The notes under the pieces are model-generated. The model was not told the DNA's origin. It worked only from the letters and a program-made list of their open reading frames with translations, and searched no databases. Shown here in pieces: positions 37,016 to 46,040 of a stretch of 64,000 bases of DNA. The position numbers and the translations under genes were made by a program. The stretch is from an uncultured Pelagibacteraceae bacterium (GTDB taxonomy: Bacteria; Pseudomonadota; Alphaproteobacteria; Pelagibacterales; Pelagibacteraceae), in contig CACFZE010000003.1 of the NCBI GenBank assembly GCA_902570695.1, positions 1 to 64,000 on the forward strand, given 5' to 3'. Positions within the stretch are counted from its first letter, which is position 1. Each line of letters opens with the position of its first letter.

Positions 37016-37312
37016 ATGAAGGCATATTGGGTGAGTTTGTATACAGAGATTTCAAACCAAGATAACCTAAAAAAATATGGTGAAAATGCAATACCGGTTA
37101 TAAAAAAATTTGGTGGTACTCCTGTAGTTAGAGGAGGCAAACTAAAATATTATAGTGGTGACAAAATATTAAGAACCGTTATTTGGGAGTTTCCCAGTTA
37201 TGACATGGCCATATCTTGTCATGACTCAGAAGATTATCTAAAAGCTTGGTCTTATGCAGAACAAACTACAAAAAGACATATGTTTATTGTGGAGGGTGCT
37301 AATACTGAATAG
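37016..37312 (+). CDS. DUF1330 protein, second of tandem pair
   Basis: 98 residues, homologous to the preceding gene: AYWVSLYTEISNQDNLKKYGENA aligns with its N-terminus, and WEFPSYDMAISCHDSEDYLKAWSYA with its C-terminus. The duplicates have diverged strongly, so the duplication is old. The preceding AGGGG serves as ribosome site. It overlaps the convergent glycosylase gene by 14 bases. Confidence 0.85.
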   Translation: MKAYWVSLYTEISNQDNLKKYGENAIPVIKKFGGTPVVRGGKLKYYSGDKILRTVIWEFPSYDMAISCHDSEDYLKAWSYAEQTTKRHMFIVEGANTE

Positions 37313-37925
37313 TATCGTCATCAATTGAACGCCACAAATACCAGGTGGCAACAGAGCAGTATGGAGAGAATCTTTTTTGAAGTTTTTTTATAAAAGTTTC
37401 AGGTGGAAAATATTTTTTTTTATAGTTGTTTGATATTGCTCTTAACAACCCAATATCCTGAACTGGCCAGATATTAGACCTATTATAAGTAAATAACAAA
37501 ATCATCTCTGCTGACCATCTTCCAATTTGTCTTAAAGTTGATAGGTATATAATTGCTTCTTCATCGCTCATTTTCGAAATTAATCTTGGATTAAAACTTT
37601 TATCTTTAAATTTTTGAGACATTTCCAAGATACCCCTTATTTTTTGACGACTAAGACCGCATTTTTTAAGTTGTGATGTTTTAAGCTTTGAAACAATTTT
37701 TGGATTAATTTTTTTTTTACATGCCAATTCAAATTTTTTGAAGACAGAGTCTGCAGCAGCAACACTTATTTGTTGTCCTATTATACTTTTGCATAAAGAA
37801 TAAAAGACATCTTTTCTAGTAGTTAAATTATTATCTTTATATTTTTTAATCAATGATCTCATAATACTATCTTTTTTTGAAAGATATGTTCTAGCTTTTT
37901 TCCAATATGTCGGCGCCTTACTCAT
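37299..37925 (-). CDS. DNA-3-methyladenine glycosylase II (HhH-GPD, AlkA-like)
   Basis: A 208-residue base-excision DNA glycosylase. The helix-hairpin-helix is in LRQIGRWSAEMILLF and the catalytic Asp follows in PVQDIGL (about 157). The SIIGQQIS block near residue 65 is typical of AlkA/MAG. It lacks the N-terminal domain of E. coli AlkA and has no C-terminal FeS cysteines, fitting compact alkyl-base glycosylases. It overlaps the DMT transporter gene by 8 bases. Confidence 0.9.
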   Translation of the reverse strand: MSKAPTYWKKARTYLSKKDSIMRSLIKKYKDNNLTTRKDVFYSLCKSIIGQQISVAAADSVFKKFELACKKKINPKIVSKLKTSQLKKCGLSRQKIRGILEMSQKFKDKSFNPRLISKMSDEEAIIYLSTLRQIGRWSAEMILLFTYNRSNIWPVQDIGLLRAISNNYKKKYFPPETFIKKLQKRFSPYCSVATWYLWRSIDDDTIQY

Positions 37926-38799
37926 TTCTACTTACCGTTACTTGTTTATTTAAATATATTTCTCTTCGAAATATAATGATTGATGATATTATTACCAGTG
38001 AAGCACCCATCAATGTTTTAATTGTGGGAATTTCATCCCAAATAAAATATCCAAAAGATATTGCAAATATTAATCCTAAATATTTAAGAGGTGTAACCAG
38101 AGAAACCTCGGATAACTTATATGATTGACTTAATAATAAATTAGCTGTTCCTCCCAACAAGCCAATTGTACATAATAGTAAGAAATCATTGAAAGTTGGC
38201 ATGATCCACCCAAATGGTATTGATAAAACTCCAACAATTGTAATTGCAAAAGAAAAAAAGAATGAGATCAACCAGACTGGTTCTGTGGATGAAAGTTTTC
38301 TAATTGTAATTGCAACGTAAGACATTCCAATACAAAAGATTATTGGAAATAAATAATAAATATTTAAGCTAGAAAATCCTGGTTGGGTAATTACTAAAAC
38401 ACCAATAAAACCAACAAATACTGCAGCCCATCTATATACTCCTACTTTCTCACTTAGTAAAAATATTGATAGCAAAGTTGTAAATATAGGTGCAGCAAAT
38501 GAAATACTTGTCACTGTTGCAAGTGGTAGGTTTCTTAGTGCCAAAAATATTGCAGCTAAAGCTATCAGTCCTGAACAACATCTAATTAAATGTAATCCTG
38601 GTCTATTTGTTTTATAAAAATCTCTAAATCTTGTCTTAGGAACTAAAAAAATTATTGGCAAAATACCAAATAGACCTCTAAAAAACATTACCTGTCCAAT
38701 TGGATAATCTGATAACCACTTGACTATTACATCCATAAATGAAAAGGCACATATTGATAAAAACATGTAAAAAAAGCCTAATTGATTTTTGGAAAGCAT
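37918..38799 (-). CDS. DMT-family (EamA) transporter
   Basis: A 293-residue protein with ten predicted membrane helices and two EamA repeats. The first begins LGFFYMFLSICAFSFMDVIVKW, and the second runs from about 150 (YYLFPIIFCIGMSYVAITIR). Such proteins export or exchange small metabolites, including amino acids. No substrate can be read. It is the upstream gene of a two-gene minus-strand unit with the DNA glycosylase. Confidence 0.9.
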   Translation of the reverse strand: MLSKNQLGFFYMFLSICAFSFMDVIVKWLSDYPIGQVMFFRGLFGILPIIFLVPKTRFRDFYKTNRPGLHLIRCCSGLIALAAIFLALRNLPLATVTSISFAAPIFTTLLSIFLLSEKVGVYRWAAVFVGFIGVLVITQPGFSSLNIYYLFPIIFCIGMSYVAITIRKLSSTEPVWLISFFFSFAITIVGVLSIPFGWIMPTFNDFLLLCTIGLLGGTANLLLSQSYKLSEVSLVTPLKYLGLIFAISFGYFIWDEIPTIKTLMGASLVIISSIIIFRREIYLNKQVTVSRNE

Positions 38800-38833
38800 G
38801 ATAATAACTTTAGATTAATTAAAATTTTTAGCA

Positions 38834-39280
38834 ATGGAAATAGCAACTTTAGCGCTTGGATGTTTTTGGGGACCCGAAATAAAATTTAGCAAGTTAGATG
38901 GAGTAATAAATACAGAGGTTGGATATTGTGGAGGTAATACTGAGAAGACATCTTATAAAGAAGTATGTTATGGTGACACCAATCATGCAGAAGTAGTTAA
39001 AGTTGAATTTGACAATACTAAAATTTCTTATGAGGAAATAATAAGAAACTTTTTTGAATTTCATGATCCAACTACTTTAAACCGGCAAGGTCCAGATGTA
39101 GGTACTCAGTATAGAAGTGAAATATTTGTTCATGATGAAAATCAAAATAAAATCGCTAACAAAGTATTGAAAGAAATTAATGAAAAATTTAAGGGTAAAA
39201 TCGTTACCAAAATATCAAAATCAAAAAATTATAACAAAGCCGAAGATTATCATCAGAAATATTTGGAAAAAAGTTTCTAA
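38834..39280 (+). CDS. msrA: Peptide methionine sulfoxide reductase MsrA
   Basis: Repairs oxidised methionine (S-epimer). Of 148 residues, the catalytic motif GCFWGPE has Cys at about 10 (the typical motif is GCFWG). Downstream, the EVGYCGGNTEKTSYKEVCYGDTNHAE and FEFHDPTTLNRQGPDVGTQYRS blocks are family hallmarks. A resolving Cys cannot be placed with confidence. The TAATG junction with the sulfurtransferase gene (one shared base) shows coupling. Confidence 0.95.
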   Translation: MEIATLALGCFWGPEIKFSKLDGVINTEVGYCGGNTEKTSYKEVCYGDTNHAEVVKVEFDNTKISYEEIIRNFFEFHDPTTLNRQGPDVGTQYRSEIFVHDENQNKIANKVLKEINEKFKGKIVTKISKSKNYNKAEDYHQKYLEKSF

Positions 39281-40092
39281 TGTCACTTATATCAACTGAG
39301 TGGCTAGAAAAAAATCTCTCAAATGTAAAAATAATTGATGGCTCTTGGCATATGCCTGCAACAAATAGAAGTGGTAAGGAAGAATTTAATAAAGAGCATA
39401 TACCAAATGCAATTTTTTTTGATATCGACAAAAATTGTAATAAATCAACCGACTTACCACATATGTTAACGGACATTAGTTCGTGGGAAAATATACTATC
39501 ATCTATGGGCATATCTAACGAAGACGAAATTGTGATTTATGATAATTCTGATGTTTTAAGTGCTTGTAGAGTATGGTTTAATTTAATTTACTTTGGCCAT
39601 GATAAAAAGAAAGTACATGTTTTAGATGGAGGTTTTAATAAATGGAAAAAAGAAAAAAAAATGACTTCTTCTAATAATATAATTATTCAAACAACTAGCT
39701 ATAAAGCAAAAGAAAATAATGGAATGGTTAAGAGCAAAGATCAGATTGACCAAAATATAATTAGAAAAAAATTTGATTTAGTTGATGCGAGAAGCGAAGA
39801 TCGTTTTAATGGCATAACTCCAGACCCAAGAAAAAATGTAAGAAGTGGTTCAATACCAAATTCAATTTGCTTACCATTTAAAACCCTTATCAATGACGAT
39901 TTTACTTTTAAAAGTAAATCTGAAATTTCTTTTTATTTTAAAGATTTATCTTTAAATGACCCAGTAAATGTAGTGTTTTCGTGTGGTTCAGGGATCACAG
40001 CATGTGTTTTGGCACTTGCATATTCTCAAGTAAATAATAAGTATCTTCCAGTCATTTATGATGGTTCATGGGCTGAATATGGTAAAATATAA
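39280..40092 (+). CDS. sseA: Sulfurtransferase (3-mercaptopyruvate/thiosulfate type)
   Basis: 270 residues in two rhodanese domains. The N-terminal one carries STEWLEKNLSNVKIIDGSWH, RSGKEEFNKEHIPNAIFFDID. The catalytic Cys is in the second: VVFSCGSGITACVLALA (about 233). CGSGITA is the 3-mercaptopyruvate sulfurtransferase-type loop. Moves sulfane sulfur from mercaptopyruvate to thiol acceptors. It is coupled to msrA by the TAATG overlap and followed closely by the RND adaptor gene. Confidence 0.88.
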   Translation: MSLISTEWLEKNLSNVKIIDGSWHMPATNRSGKEEFNKEHIPNAIFFDIDKNCNKSTDLPHMLTDISSWENILSSMGISNEDEIVIYDNSDVLSACRVWFNLIYFGHDKKKVHVLDGGFNKWKKEKKMTSSNNIIIQTTSYKAKENNGMVKSKDQIDQNIIRKKFDLVDARSEDRFNGITPDPRKNVRSGSIPNSICLPFKTLINDDFTFKSKSEISFYFKDLSLNDPVNVVFSCGSGITACVLALAYSQVNNKYLPVIYDGSWAEYGKI

Positions 40093-40095
40093 AAT

Positions 40096-41115
40096 ATGAA
40101 AAGATCAACAAAAATTACAAGCATAATAATAATTTTCTTTTTAATTATAGCTACAGTGATTGTTGGTAGAACAATGATTGGAAATCATTTTAAGAAGAAA
40201 TTTAGTAAAAGACCACCTCCAGGAATAATTGTTACTGCAGCTGAAAATAGAGTTTTTGAAAATTTAATAAGCACATACGGAACAGCAAGACCATTTAAAA
40301 CACAATCCTATAAAATTGAAAAGTATGAAATACTTAAACCTATCAACTTTAATCAAAAAGTAAAAAAAGGTGATGTAATTGCAGAACTTAAAAATAGAAA
40401 AATTACTGCTCAGTTTGATGGAACAATTGGAAAAAGAGAATTTTCAGAAGACATCGAAGTTTCAAAATCTTCAATCTTAGTTAATCTCGAAAATACCAGT
40501 ATTATCTATTGTGATGTAGATATACCTGAAATGTTTGTACCATTTATTAAGGTTGGTTTACCTGTTGATATAAAATTTTCTGGATACAAAGATAAAACAT
40601 ATAAAGGTCAAGTTGACTCGTTAGCTAGTCGAATTAGTGAGGATACTAGATCATTACCAACAAGGATAAAAATGGACAATACATCTGGTGAAATTTTGCC
40701 TGGCTCATTTTTAGAAATTTCAATAAAATATGATACAAGAGAAAGCTTAAGTATCCCAGATACCAGCACAATAGTGGAAGGTGATAATATATTTATCTAT
40801 AAAGTTGACGAAAAAAATAAAGTATTAAAAACAAATATTGATACCGGCGATAGATACCTGGGTTTTGTTGAAGTTTTAAATGGTCTAAAAGTTGGTGACA
40901 AAGTTGTTGCTGAGGGTACAAAAAAAGTCAGACCAAATTTAATAATAAGACCTATAAAAAAGGGTGCTAAAGTAGCTAATCAAAACAAATCTAGTTGGGG
41001 TGGAAAAAAGAAAAAAGATACTAAAGAAAATAAGAATGGTATATTTGCGTGGTTACAAAAATTAAATATTTTTAAAAAAAATTCTGACTCTGAAAAACAA
41101 GAAAATAAAAAATAA
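40096..41115 (+). CDS. RND efflux periplasmic adaptor (hairpin-less)
   Basis: A 339-residue membrane-fusion protein, anchored by an N-terminal helix (about 8-28). The lipoyl half-motifs are adjacent: KVKKGDVIAEL (88-98) is followed almost at once by ITAQFDGTIGKREF (103-115). The alpha-helical hairpin that normally separates them, and which contacts TolC, is absent. Beta-barrel and membrane-proximal domains follow (about 130-290), and there is a Lys-rich C-terminal tail. It is followed after 7 bases by the RND pump gene; no outer-membrane factor gene is nearby. Confidence 0.88.
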   Translation: MKRSTKITSIIIIFFLIIATVIVGRTMIGNHFKKKFSKRPPPGIIVTAAENRVFENLISTYGTARPFKTQSYKIEKYEILKPINFNQKVKKGDVIAELKNRKITAQFDGTIGKREFSEDIEVSKSSILVNLENTSIIYCDVDIPEMFVPFIKVGLPVDIKFSGYKDKTYKGQVDSLASRISEDTRSLPTRIKMDNTSGEILPGSFLEISIKYDTRESLSIPDTSTIVEGDNIFIYKVDEKNKVLKTNIDTGDRYLGFVEVLNGLKVGDKVVAEGTKKVRPNLIIRPIKKGAKVANQNKSSWGGKKKKDTKENKNGIFAWLQKLNIFKKNSDSEKQENKK

Positions 41116-41122
41116 TTAATAC

Positions 41123-44100
41123 ATGTATATAACTGAAGTTAGTATTAAAAGACCTGTCGTTGCATGGGTAATGTCAATGATACTAATTATTTTTGGAATT
41201 TTTGTATTTTGGGAATTACCTGTTAGGGAATTACCAGATGGTATTCAGCCTCCAGTGGTACAGGTACAAACCGATTATAAATCTGCTTCAGCTGAAATTG
41301 TTGATGAAGAGATAACACAAAAAATAGAAGATGTTATAGGAGGAGCGGAAGGAATTAAGAACATTGATTCTAGTTCGCTTAATGGAAGAAGTAGAATAAA
41401 TATTTATTTTAATACAGATATAGATTTAGATGATGCAGCAAATGACATAAGAGAAAGAGTATCAAGAGTTGCGGACAATTTGCCAGATCAAGCAAACCCG
41501 CCTCAAATTTTGAAACAAGCAGCAGGTTTTACAACTACAATGTGGGTTGCGCTATCGTCACCAACTTGGAATGATTTAGATTTGGGTGACTATGCTGAAA
41601 GATATCTTATAGATGCCTTTTCGAGTGTACCAAATGTTGGTAGAATTTTAGTCGGTGGATTAAGAGAGCTAAGTGTAAGAGTTTGGGTAGATCCTATCAA
41701 ATTAGCAGCCAATAATCTTACTATTCAGGAAGTGGAGAGAGCATTAAGAAATGAAAATATAAACATCCCCGCTGGAACTTTGGAAGCTAGTAACAAAGAT
41801 TTAACTCTTAATATTGATAAGTCTTACTCTAACATTGAAACAATCAAGCAGCTTCCTCTTAAGAAAAACAAAGATAAAGTCACAACCCTTTCTGATATTG
41901 CAAATGTTGAGCTTGGTCCAGTTTCTGAGAAAACTTTATTTAAAGCTCAAAGAAAAAATGCAACCAATTTAAAGACAGTTGGGATTGGAATATACGCAAA
42001 AAGTGGAGCATCAACTGTCGAACTTTCAAACCAAATTAAAGAGAAAATAAACATTTTAAATCAATCTTTACCAGATGGTTTAAAGTTAGAAATAGCATTT
42101 AATAGAGCAACTTACGTAGGTACTGCAATACAGGAAGTTTACAAAAGTTTAATTATTGCTTTTATTTTAGTCGTGGTAATAATTTACTTGTTTTTAGGAA
42201 ACCTAAAAGCTGTAATTGTACCAGCTGTAGCTTTGCCAGTAAGTTTAATTGGTTCGTTTTTAGGTTTATATATATTTGATCTTTCTATAAATATATTTGT
42301 TCTCCTAAGTTTTATTTTAGCAATTGGAATAATAACTGATGATTCTGTAATAATGACAGATGCAATTTATACAAGAATTGAAAAAGGAGAAACGCCACTT
42401 GTGGCTGCTTACAAAGGCTCAAGACAAATAACATTTGCGATAATAGCTACAACTTTAATCTTAGTTGCAGTTTTTTTACCTTTAATTTTTATTGAGGGTA
42501 TAGCTGGTACCTTGTTTAAAGAAACTGCAATAGCACTATCTTTCTCAATAGTTGTTTCTTCATTTGTGGCTTTAACCCTTTCACCAATGTTAGGAAGTAA
42601 GTTTTTAAATAAAAAAGAAAAAATTAATTTTTTTGTAAAAAAATTCAATAATGGATTTAAATCTTTTACAGAATTTTATACTGACACCTTAAAATTTTGG
42701 ATTAATAAACAAAAAACAATTTCGATATTTATAATTTTATTAATTGCAGCTTCAATTTATTTGTTTAACTTTACTAAGAAAGAATTGATACCATTAGAAG
42801 ATAGAGGGGCTTATTTAATAATTGGCTCTACAGATGAAGGGAGTTCATTCGAGTACACACAAGAAAAAGCCCAAATAATTGAAGGAAGAATATTAAAATT
42901 GTTACAGGCAGAAGACAGCCCTTACCAAAGATTAATTATGAGGGTACCTGGTTTCGGTAGATCCGCAACTTCATATAATACTTTTATTATAATTGCACTT
43001 TTAGATGAATGGAAAAATAGAGAAAAGAGCACACAAGTTGTATTAAGAGAAGCTATTGGACAAGTTGTTAGTGTGCCTGAGACGTTTGCGTTTCCTATAT
43101 CACCTCAATCTATAAGAGTTTCTAGCTACAATAAACCAGTTCAAATGGTGATTTATGGAACAAGCTATGAAGAATTAGAGCAAATTCAAAGTCAAGTTTT
43201 AAGAGAGCTAAGAAGAAATAGAAATATGTTTAGAATTGAAAGTGATTACACAAAAAATAAACCTGAAGTAAAATTAATCACAAATAAAAATCGTGCAAAT
43301 GATTTAGGAGTTTCAATAGAAAATATTGGAAGAACCCTCGAAACATTATACGGTGGAAAGAGGGTTACAACATATAATAAAGAAGGAAGAGAATACCCCA
43401 TAATTCTTCAGCAATATTTAGCAGATAGACGAGATAAAGATGGCTTATCAAAGATTTTTGTAAGATCTGAAACTACTGGAAAATTAGTATCTGTTGCAAG
43501 TTTGGTAGAATTTGAAGAGAAAGGAACTGCTGAATCATTACCTAGATATAATAGACAACGAGCAGTAACTATATCGGCAGCTTTATCTGAAGAATATACA
43601 TTGTCTGAAGCTATAAAATATTTAGAAGACGTAATGTTGAAAGTTGCTCCTCAAAATCAAATAACTTGGAAAGGTAAGTCAGAAGAACTAAAGGAGACAA
43701 GTAACGAAATATTTCTTATTTTCGCTTTAGCATTAATAACTGCATATTTAGTTATGGCCGCTACTTTTAATTCGTTTGTCCATCCTTTTATTATTATATT
43801 GACTGTTCCTCTTGCGGTTTTTGGAGGTCTTGTATTCATTTTATTTCTAAATAGTTCGATAAATATATTTTCACAAATTGCCTTGATTATATTAATCGGT
43901 ATATCCACAAAAAATAGTATTCTTATCGTTGACTATACTAATCAAATTCGAACAACTGGTGCAAAAATTGAGGAAGCATTGATGGAAGCTTGTAAATTAA
44001 GAATAAGACCAATCATAATGACTTCATTAAGCACCATGATTGCAATGTTACCTCTTATAGTAGGTAACATAGGTCCAGGTGCTGGCGAGGCATCTAGATT

Positions 44101-44251
44101 AGCAGTTGGATCAACAATTTTTGGAGGAATGATAATTTCTACATTCTTTACATTATATGTAACGCCAACTATGTATTTGACACTAGCCAAAAATACCAAG
44201 AGAATCGATGCAGTAGATCTGGAGCTAGAAAAGCAATTGATTAAAAAATAA
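41123..44251 (+). CDS. RND-family efflux pump, inner-membrane component
   Basis: A 1042-residue proton-driven antiporter. Two large periplasmic domains separate twelve predicted membrane helices. The N-terminus SIKRPVVAWVMSMILIIFG and the TM4 block ILAIGIITDDSVIMTDAIYT, which holds the acidic pair of the proton relay, are typical of the AcrB/MdtB superfamily. The C-terminal half has a second motif in LIILIGISTKNSILIVDY. It forms a pair with the short adaptor. Substrates are not determinable. Overlaps the convergent transglycosylase gene by 11 bases. Confidence 0.93.
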   Translation: MYITEVSIKRPVVAWVMSMILIIFGIFVFWELPVRELPDGIQPPVVQVQTDYKSASAEIVDEEITQKIEDVIGGAEGIKNIDSSSLNGRSRINIYFNTDIDLDDAANDIRERVSRVADNLPDQANPPQILKQAAGFTTTMWVALSSPTWNDLDLGDYAERYLIDAFSSVPNVGRILVGGLRELSVRVWVDPIKLAANNLTIQEVERALRNENINIPAGTLEASNKDLTLNIDKSYSNIETIKQLPLKKNKDKVTTLSDIANVELGPVSEKTLFKAQRKNATNLKTVGIGIYAKSGASTVELSNQIKEKINILNQSLPDGLKLEIAFNRATYVGTAIQEVYKSLIIAFILVVVIIYLFLGNLKAVIVPAVALPVSLIGSFLGLYIFDLSINIFVLLSFILAIGIITDDSVIMTDAIYTRIEKGETPLVAAYKGSRQITFAIIATTLILVAVFLPLIFIEGIAGTLFKETAIALSFSIVVSSFVALTLSPMLGSKFLNKKEKINFFVKKFNNGFKSFTEFYTDTLKFWINKQKTISIFIILLIAASIYLFNFTKKELIPLEDRGAYLIIGSTDEGSSFEYTQEKAQIIEGRILKLLQAEDSPYQRLIMRVPGFGRSATSYNTFIIIALLDEWKNREKSTQVVLREAIGQVVSVPETFAFPISPQSIRVSSYNKPVQMVIYGTSYEELEQIQSQVLRELRRNRNMFRIESDYTKNKPEVKLITNKNRANDLGVSIENIGRTLETLYGGKRVTTYNKEGREYPIILQQYLADRRDKDGLSKIFVRSETTGKLVSVASLVEFEEKGTAESLPRYNRQRAVTISAALSEEYTLSEAIKYLEDVMLKVAPQNQITWKGKSEELKETSNEIFLIFALALITAYLVMAATFNSFVHPFIIILTVPLAVFGGLVFILFLNSSINIFSQIALIILIGISTKNSILIVDYTNQIRTTGAKIEEALMEACKLRIRPIIMTSLSTMIAMLPLIVGNIGPGAGEASRLAVGSTIFGGMIISTFFTLYVTPTMYLTLAKNTKRIDAVDLELEKQLIKK

Positions 44252-44840
44252 TATATTTTCTAGTAGTTAAAGATTTACTGCATTTATTTAGCTGTTTCTT
44301 GAATTTATTTGAGTATCCCTCTACCTTTTTTGCCAAAACTATAACTTTCTGATTACTTTTATAATTTTTGTAATTTCCCCAACCTTCATGATAAGCAATA
44401 TATTGTCTGAAAGTATCTTTTTTTGAAATTTTTAAAATTTTTTCTGTTTTATTTGTATACCAGCCAATAAAATCAACACTATCTTTAAATCTAGTTCTTA
44501 AAGCATATTTATTTCCGGTCTCATCTTTATATTGTTTCCACGTACCTTTGATAGCTTGAGAGTATCCGAATGAGCTAGAGGGTCTTTTATAAGGTATAAC
44601 TTTAAATAATTTTTGACGAGCAGGTTTAGCGAGCCAGTCAAAATCAGATTCCATTTTTATTATTGCTAATTGTAAGTTAATTGGTGTACCCCACTTTTTT
44701 TCAGTTTTTTTTGCGTGTTTATACCAAAGATATCTCTCAGAAAATATTGAACAGCCATCTGATGTATTTTGAGGTATCGATGAGCAAGCAGTTAAAAATA
44801 ATAGACCAAAAAATAAAAAATACTTTCTAAAAAGAATCAC
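44241..44840 (-). CDS. Lytic transglycosylase-like lipoprotein
   Basis: A 199-residue outer-membrane lipoprotein with lipobox LTACSS (Cys at 19). The SLT-type domain has the catalytic Glu in IIKMESDFDW (about 64), SSFGYSQAIKGTWKQYKDETG and YIAYHEGWGNY. It cleaves peptidoglycan glycan strands. A GTG start at 44840 is used, since no ATG precedes the signal peptide. It overlaps the convergent RND pump gene by 11 bases. Confidence 0.88.
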   Translation of the reverse strand: MILFRKYFLFFGLLFLTACSSIPQNTSDGCSIFSERYLWYKHAKKTEKKWGTPINLQLAIIKMESDFDWLAKPARQKLFKVIPYKRPSSSFGYSQAIKGTWKQYKDETGNKYALRTRFKDSVDFIGWYTNKTEKILKISKKDTFRQYIAYHEGWGNYKNYKSNQKVIVLAKKVEGYSNKFKKQLNKCSKSLTTRKYIIF

Positions 44841-44853
44841 AGTTCAATATAAA

Positions 44854-45366
44854 TTATCTATTATTTTTTCTCCATATCCATGGATAATCAAATTCCATAC
44901 TCCACAAACCTAATTTATTGTTTTTTGCGTAAATTTGATCTTCAGAATATTTTTTTTTTGAATATTTTGGATAGTCGAAGGCTAATCCATTTCTTACCAT
45001 GTAAGCTGAAACACTCTCATTATTGATAAAACACTCGCCTAAATACCTACCAAAATAGTCCTTTTGGAGCTCGATTAGACATTTTAATTTTTTATTTACA
45101 ATTTTTTCTGTAAGAGAATTTTTTGAAATTTTTCCACAATTAATTTTTTTTTTATTTTTTAAGCAAAACTGTTGCTTTCCTTTAAATTTAGTTTCTGGAG
45201 CATCTATTCCTGAAAAACGAATTTTTTTATTGTCTAATAAAATTGTATCACCATCAATTATTTTAATGTTATCTGAAATTAGGATTATTTCTGATAGTAA
45301 GTAATTTGTTGCTACAAATGTAAATAAAAATAGAAAACTAACTAACTTCAGTAGTTGCTTTTTCAT
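44854..45366 (-). CDS. Thermonuclease (SNase)-family exported nuclease
   Basis: 170 residues with an N-terminal hydrophobic signal segment (to about 25). The SNase fold shows KIIDGDTILLDNKKIRFSGIDAPE (36-58), with the catalytic Asp and Arg-containing stretch, and a later GRYLGECFINNESVSAYMVRNGLAFDY block. It is probably secreted to the periplasm, where it digests nucleic acid. It is encoded within the DUF1476-VanZ minus-strand cluster and overlaps DUF1476 by 29 bases. Confidence 0.88.
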   Translation of the reverse strand: MKKQLLKLVSFLFLFTFVATNYLLSEIILISDNIKIIDGDTILLDNKKIRFSGIDAPETKFKGKQQFCLKNKKKINCGKISKNSLTEKIVNKKLKCLIELQKDYFGRYLGECFINNESVSAYMVRNGLAFDYPKYSKKKYSEDQIYAKNNKLGLWSMEFDYPWIWRKNNR

Positions 45367-45646
45367 TACATTCTTGCATTTTTTTTCTAATTTGATCTTC
45401 GGATATATTTTTATCTTTTAAATCTTCATAAAGCTTTCTATAAACATCTTCGTCACCTGCTTCAGCAAAATCTGCTTTAATTACATATTGAATATATTGA
45501 TTTTTTTTTTCCTCATTATATCCTAGAATTTGTGCGGCCCACTCTCCTAAATATTTATTTTTTCTTGCATTAATTTTAAATTGTTTTTCCTCATCATGAG
45601 CAAATTTTTTTTCAAAACCTTTTTTTCTTTCATCGAATGAACTCAT
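45338..45646 (-). CDS. DUF1476 protein (F1-ATPase zeta subunit family)
   Basis: 102 residues, mostly helical: MSSFDERKKGFEKKFAHDEE, RKNKYLGEWAAQILGY, VIKADFAEAGDEDVYRKLYEDL. It matches the alphaproteobacterial zeta subunit, a natural inhibitor of F1Fo-ATP synthase hydrolysis. The N-terminal stretch, which inserts in the catalytic sites, is present. The start lies 4 bases inside the preceding VanZ-like gene stop. The last codons overlap the SNase gene by 29 bases, a large overlap. Confidence 0.9.
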   Translation of the reverse strand: MSSFDERKKGFEKKFAHDEEKQFKINARKNKYLGEWAAQILGYNEEKKNQYIQYVIKADFAEAGDEDVYRKLYEDLKDKNISEDQIRKKMQECNEKATTEVS

Positions 45647-46014
45647 TGCAATCTACCTATATAAATTATTTTAAATATTAAAAATGATATAAATACACCT
45701 AATATATTACCAAACAAATCACCTAATTCAAATCCTCTTTCTGGAATAATTAAGTGCAGAATTTCTAGAACAATAGAAATACAAATAAGATAAATAAATA
45801 TATTTTTTAATTTATGTTTAAAAGCAATTAATCCTAGAATTGATACAATAAAGAAAACATAAACGTGATTTGAAGATACTAAAAAATCTCTTGTTAATTG
45901 TGGTTGGATATTGAAGTTTCCATAAAAAAAATATCCTAAAATACTACCGGGATATAAGTAAAAAATAAATAAAACTACGTTAGACAGATAAAAAAACTGC
46001 TTTAAGTAATTCAT
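45643..46014 (-). CDS. VanZ-like family membrane protein
   Basis: A 123-residue protein with four predicted membrane helices and the motif EILHLIIPERGFELGDLFGNILGVF near the C-terminus (about 87-110), typical of VanZ-like proteins. Members are linked to teicoplanin resistance in Enterococcus but are generally uncharacterised. It is divergent from gpmA with a 26-base spacer, and first of the VanZ-DUF1476-SNase unit. Confidence 0.8.
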   Translation of the reverse strand: MNYLKQFFYLSNVVLFIFYLYPGSILGYFFYGNFNIQPQLTRDFLVSSNHVYVFFIVSILGLIAFKHKLKNIFIYLICISIVLEILHLIIPERGFELGDLFGNILGVFISFLIFKIIYIGRLQ

Positions 46015-46040
46015 AGTTAATCTATATTAAATTTTCACAA

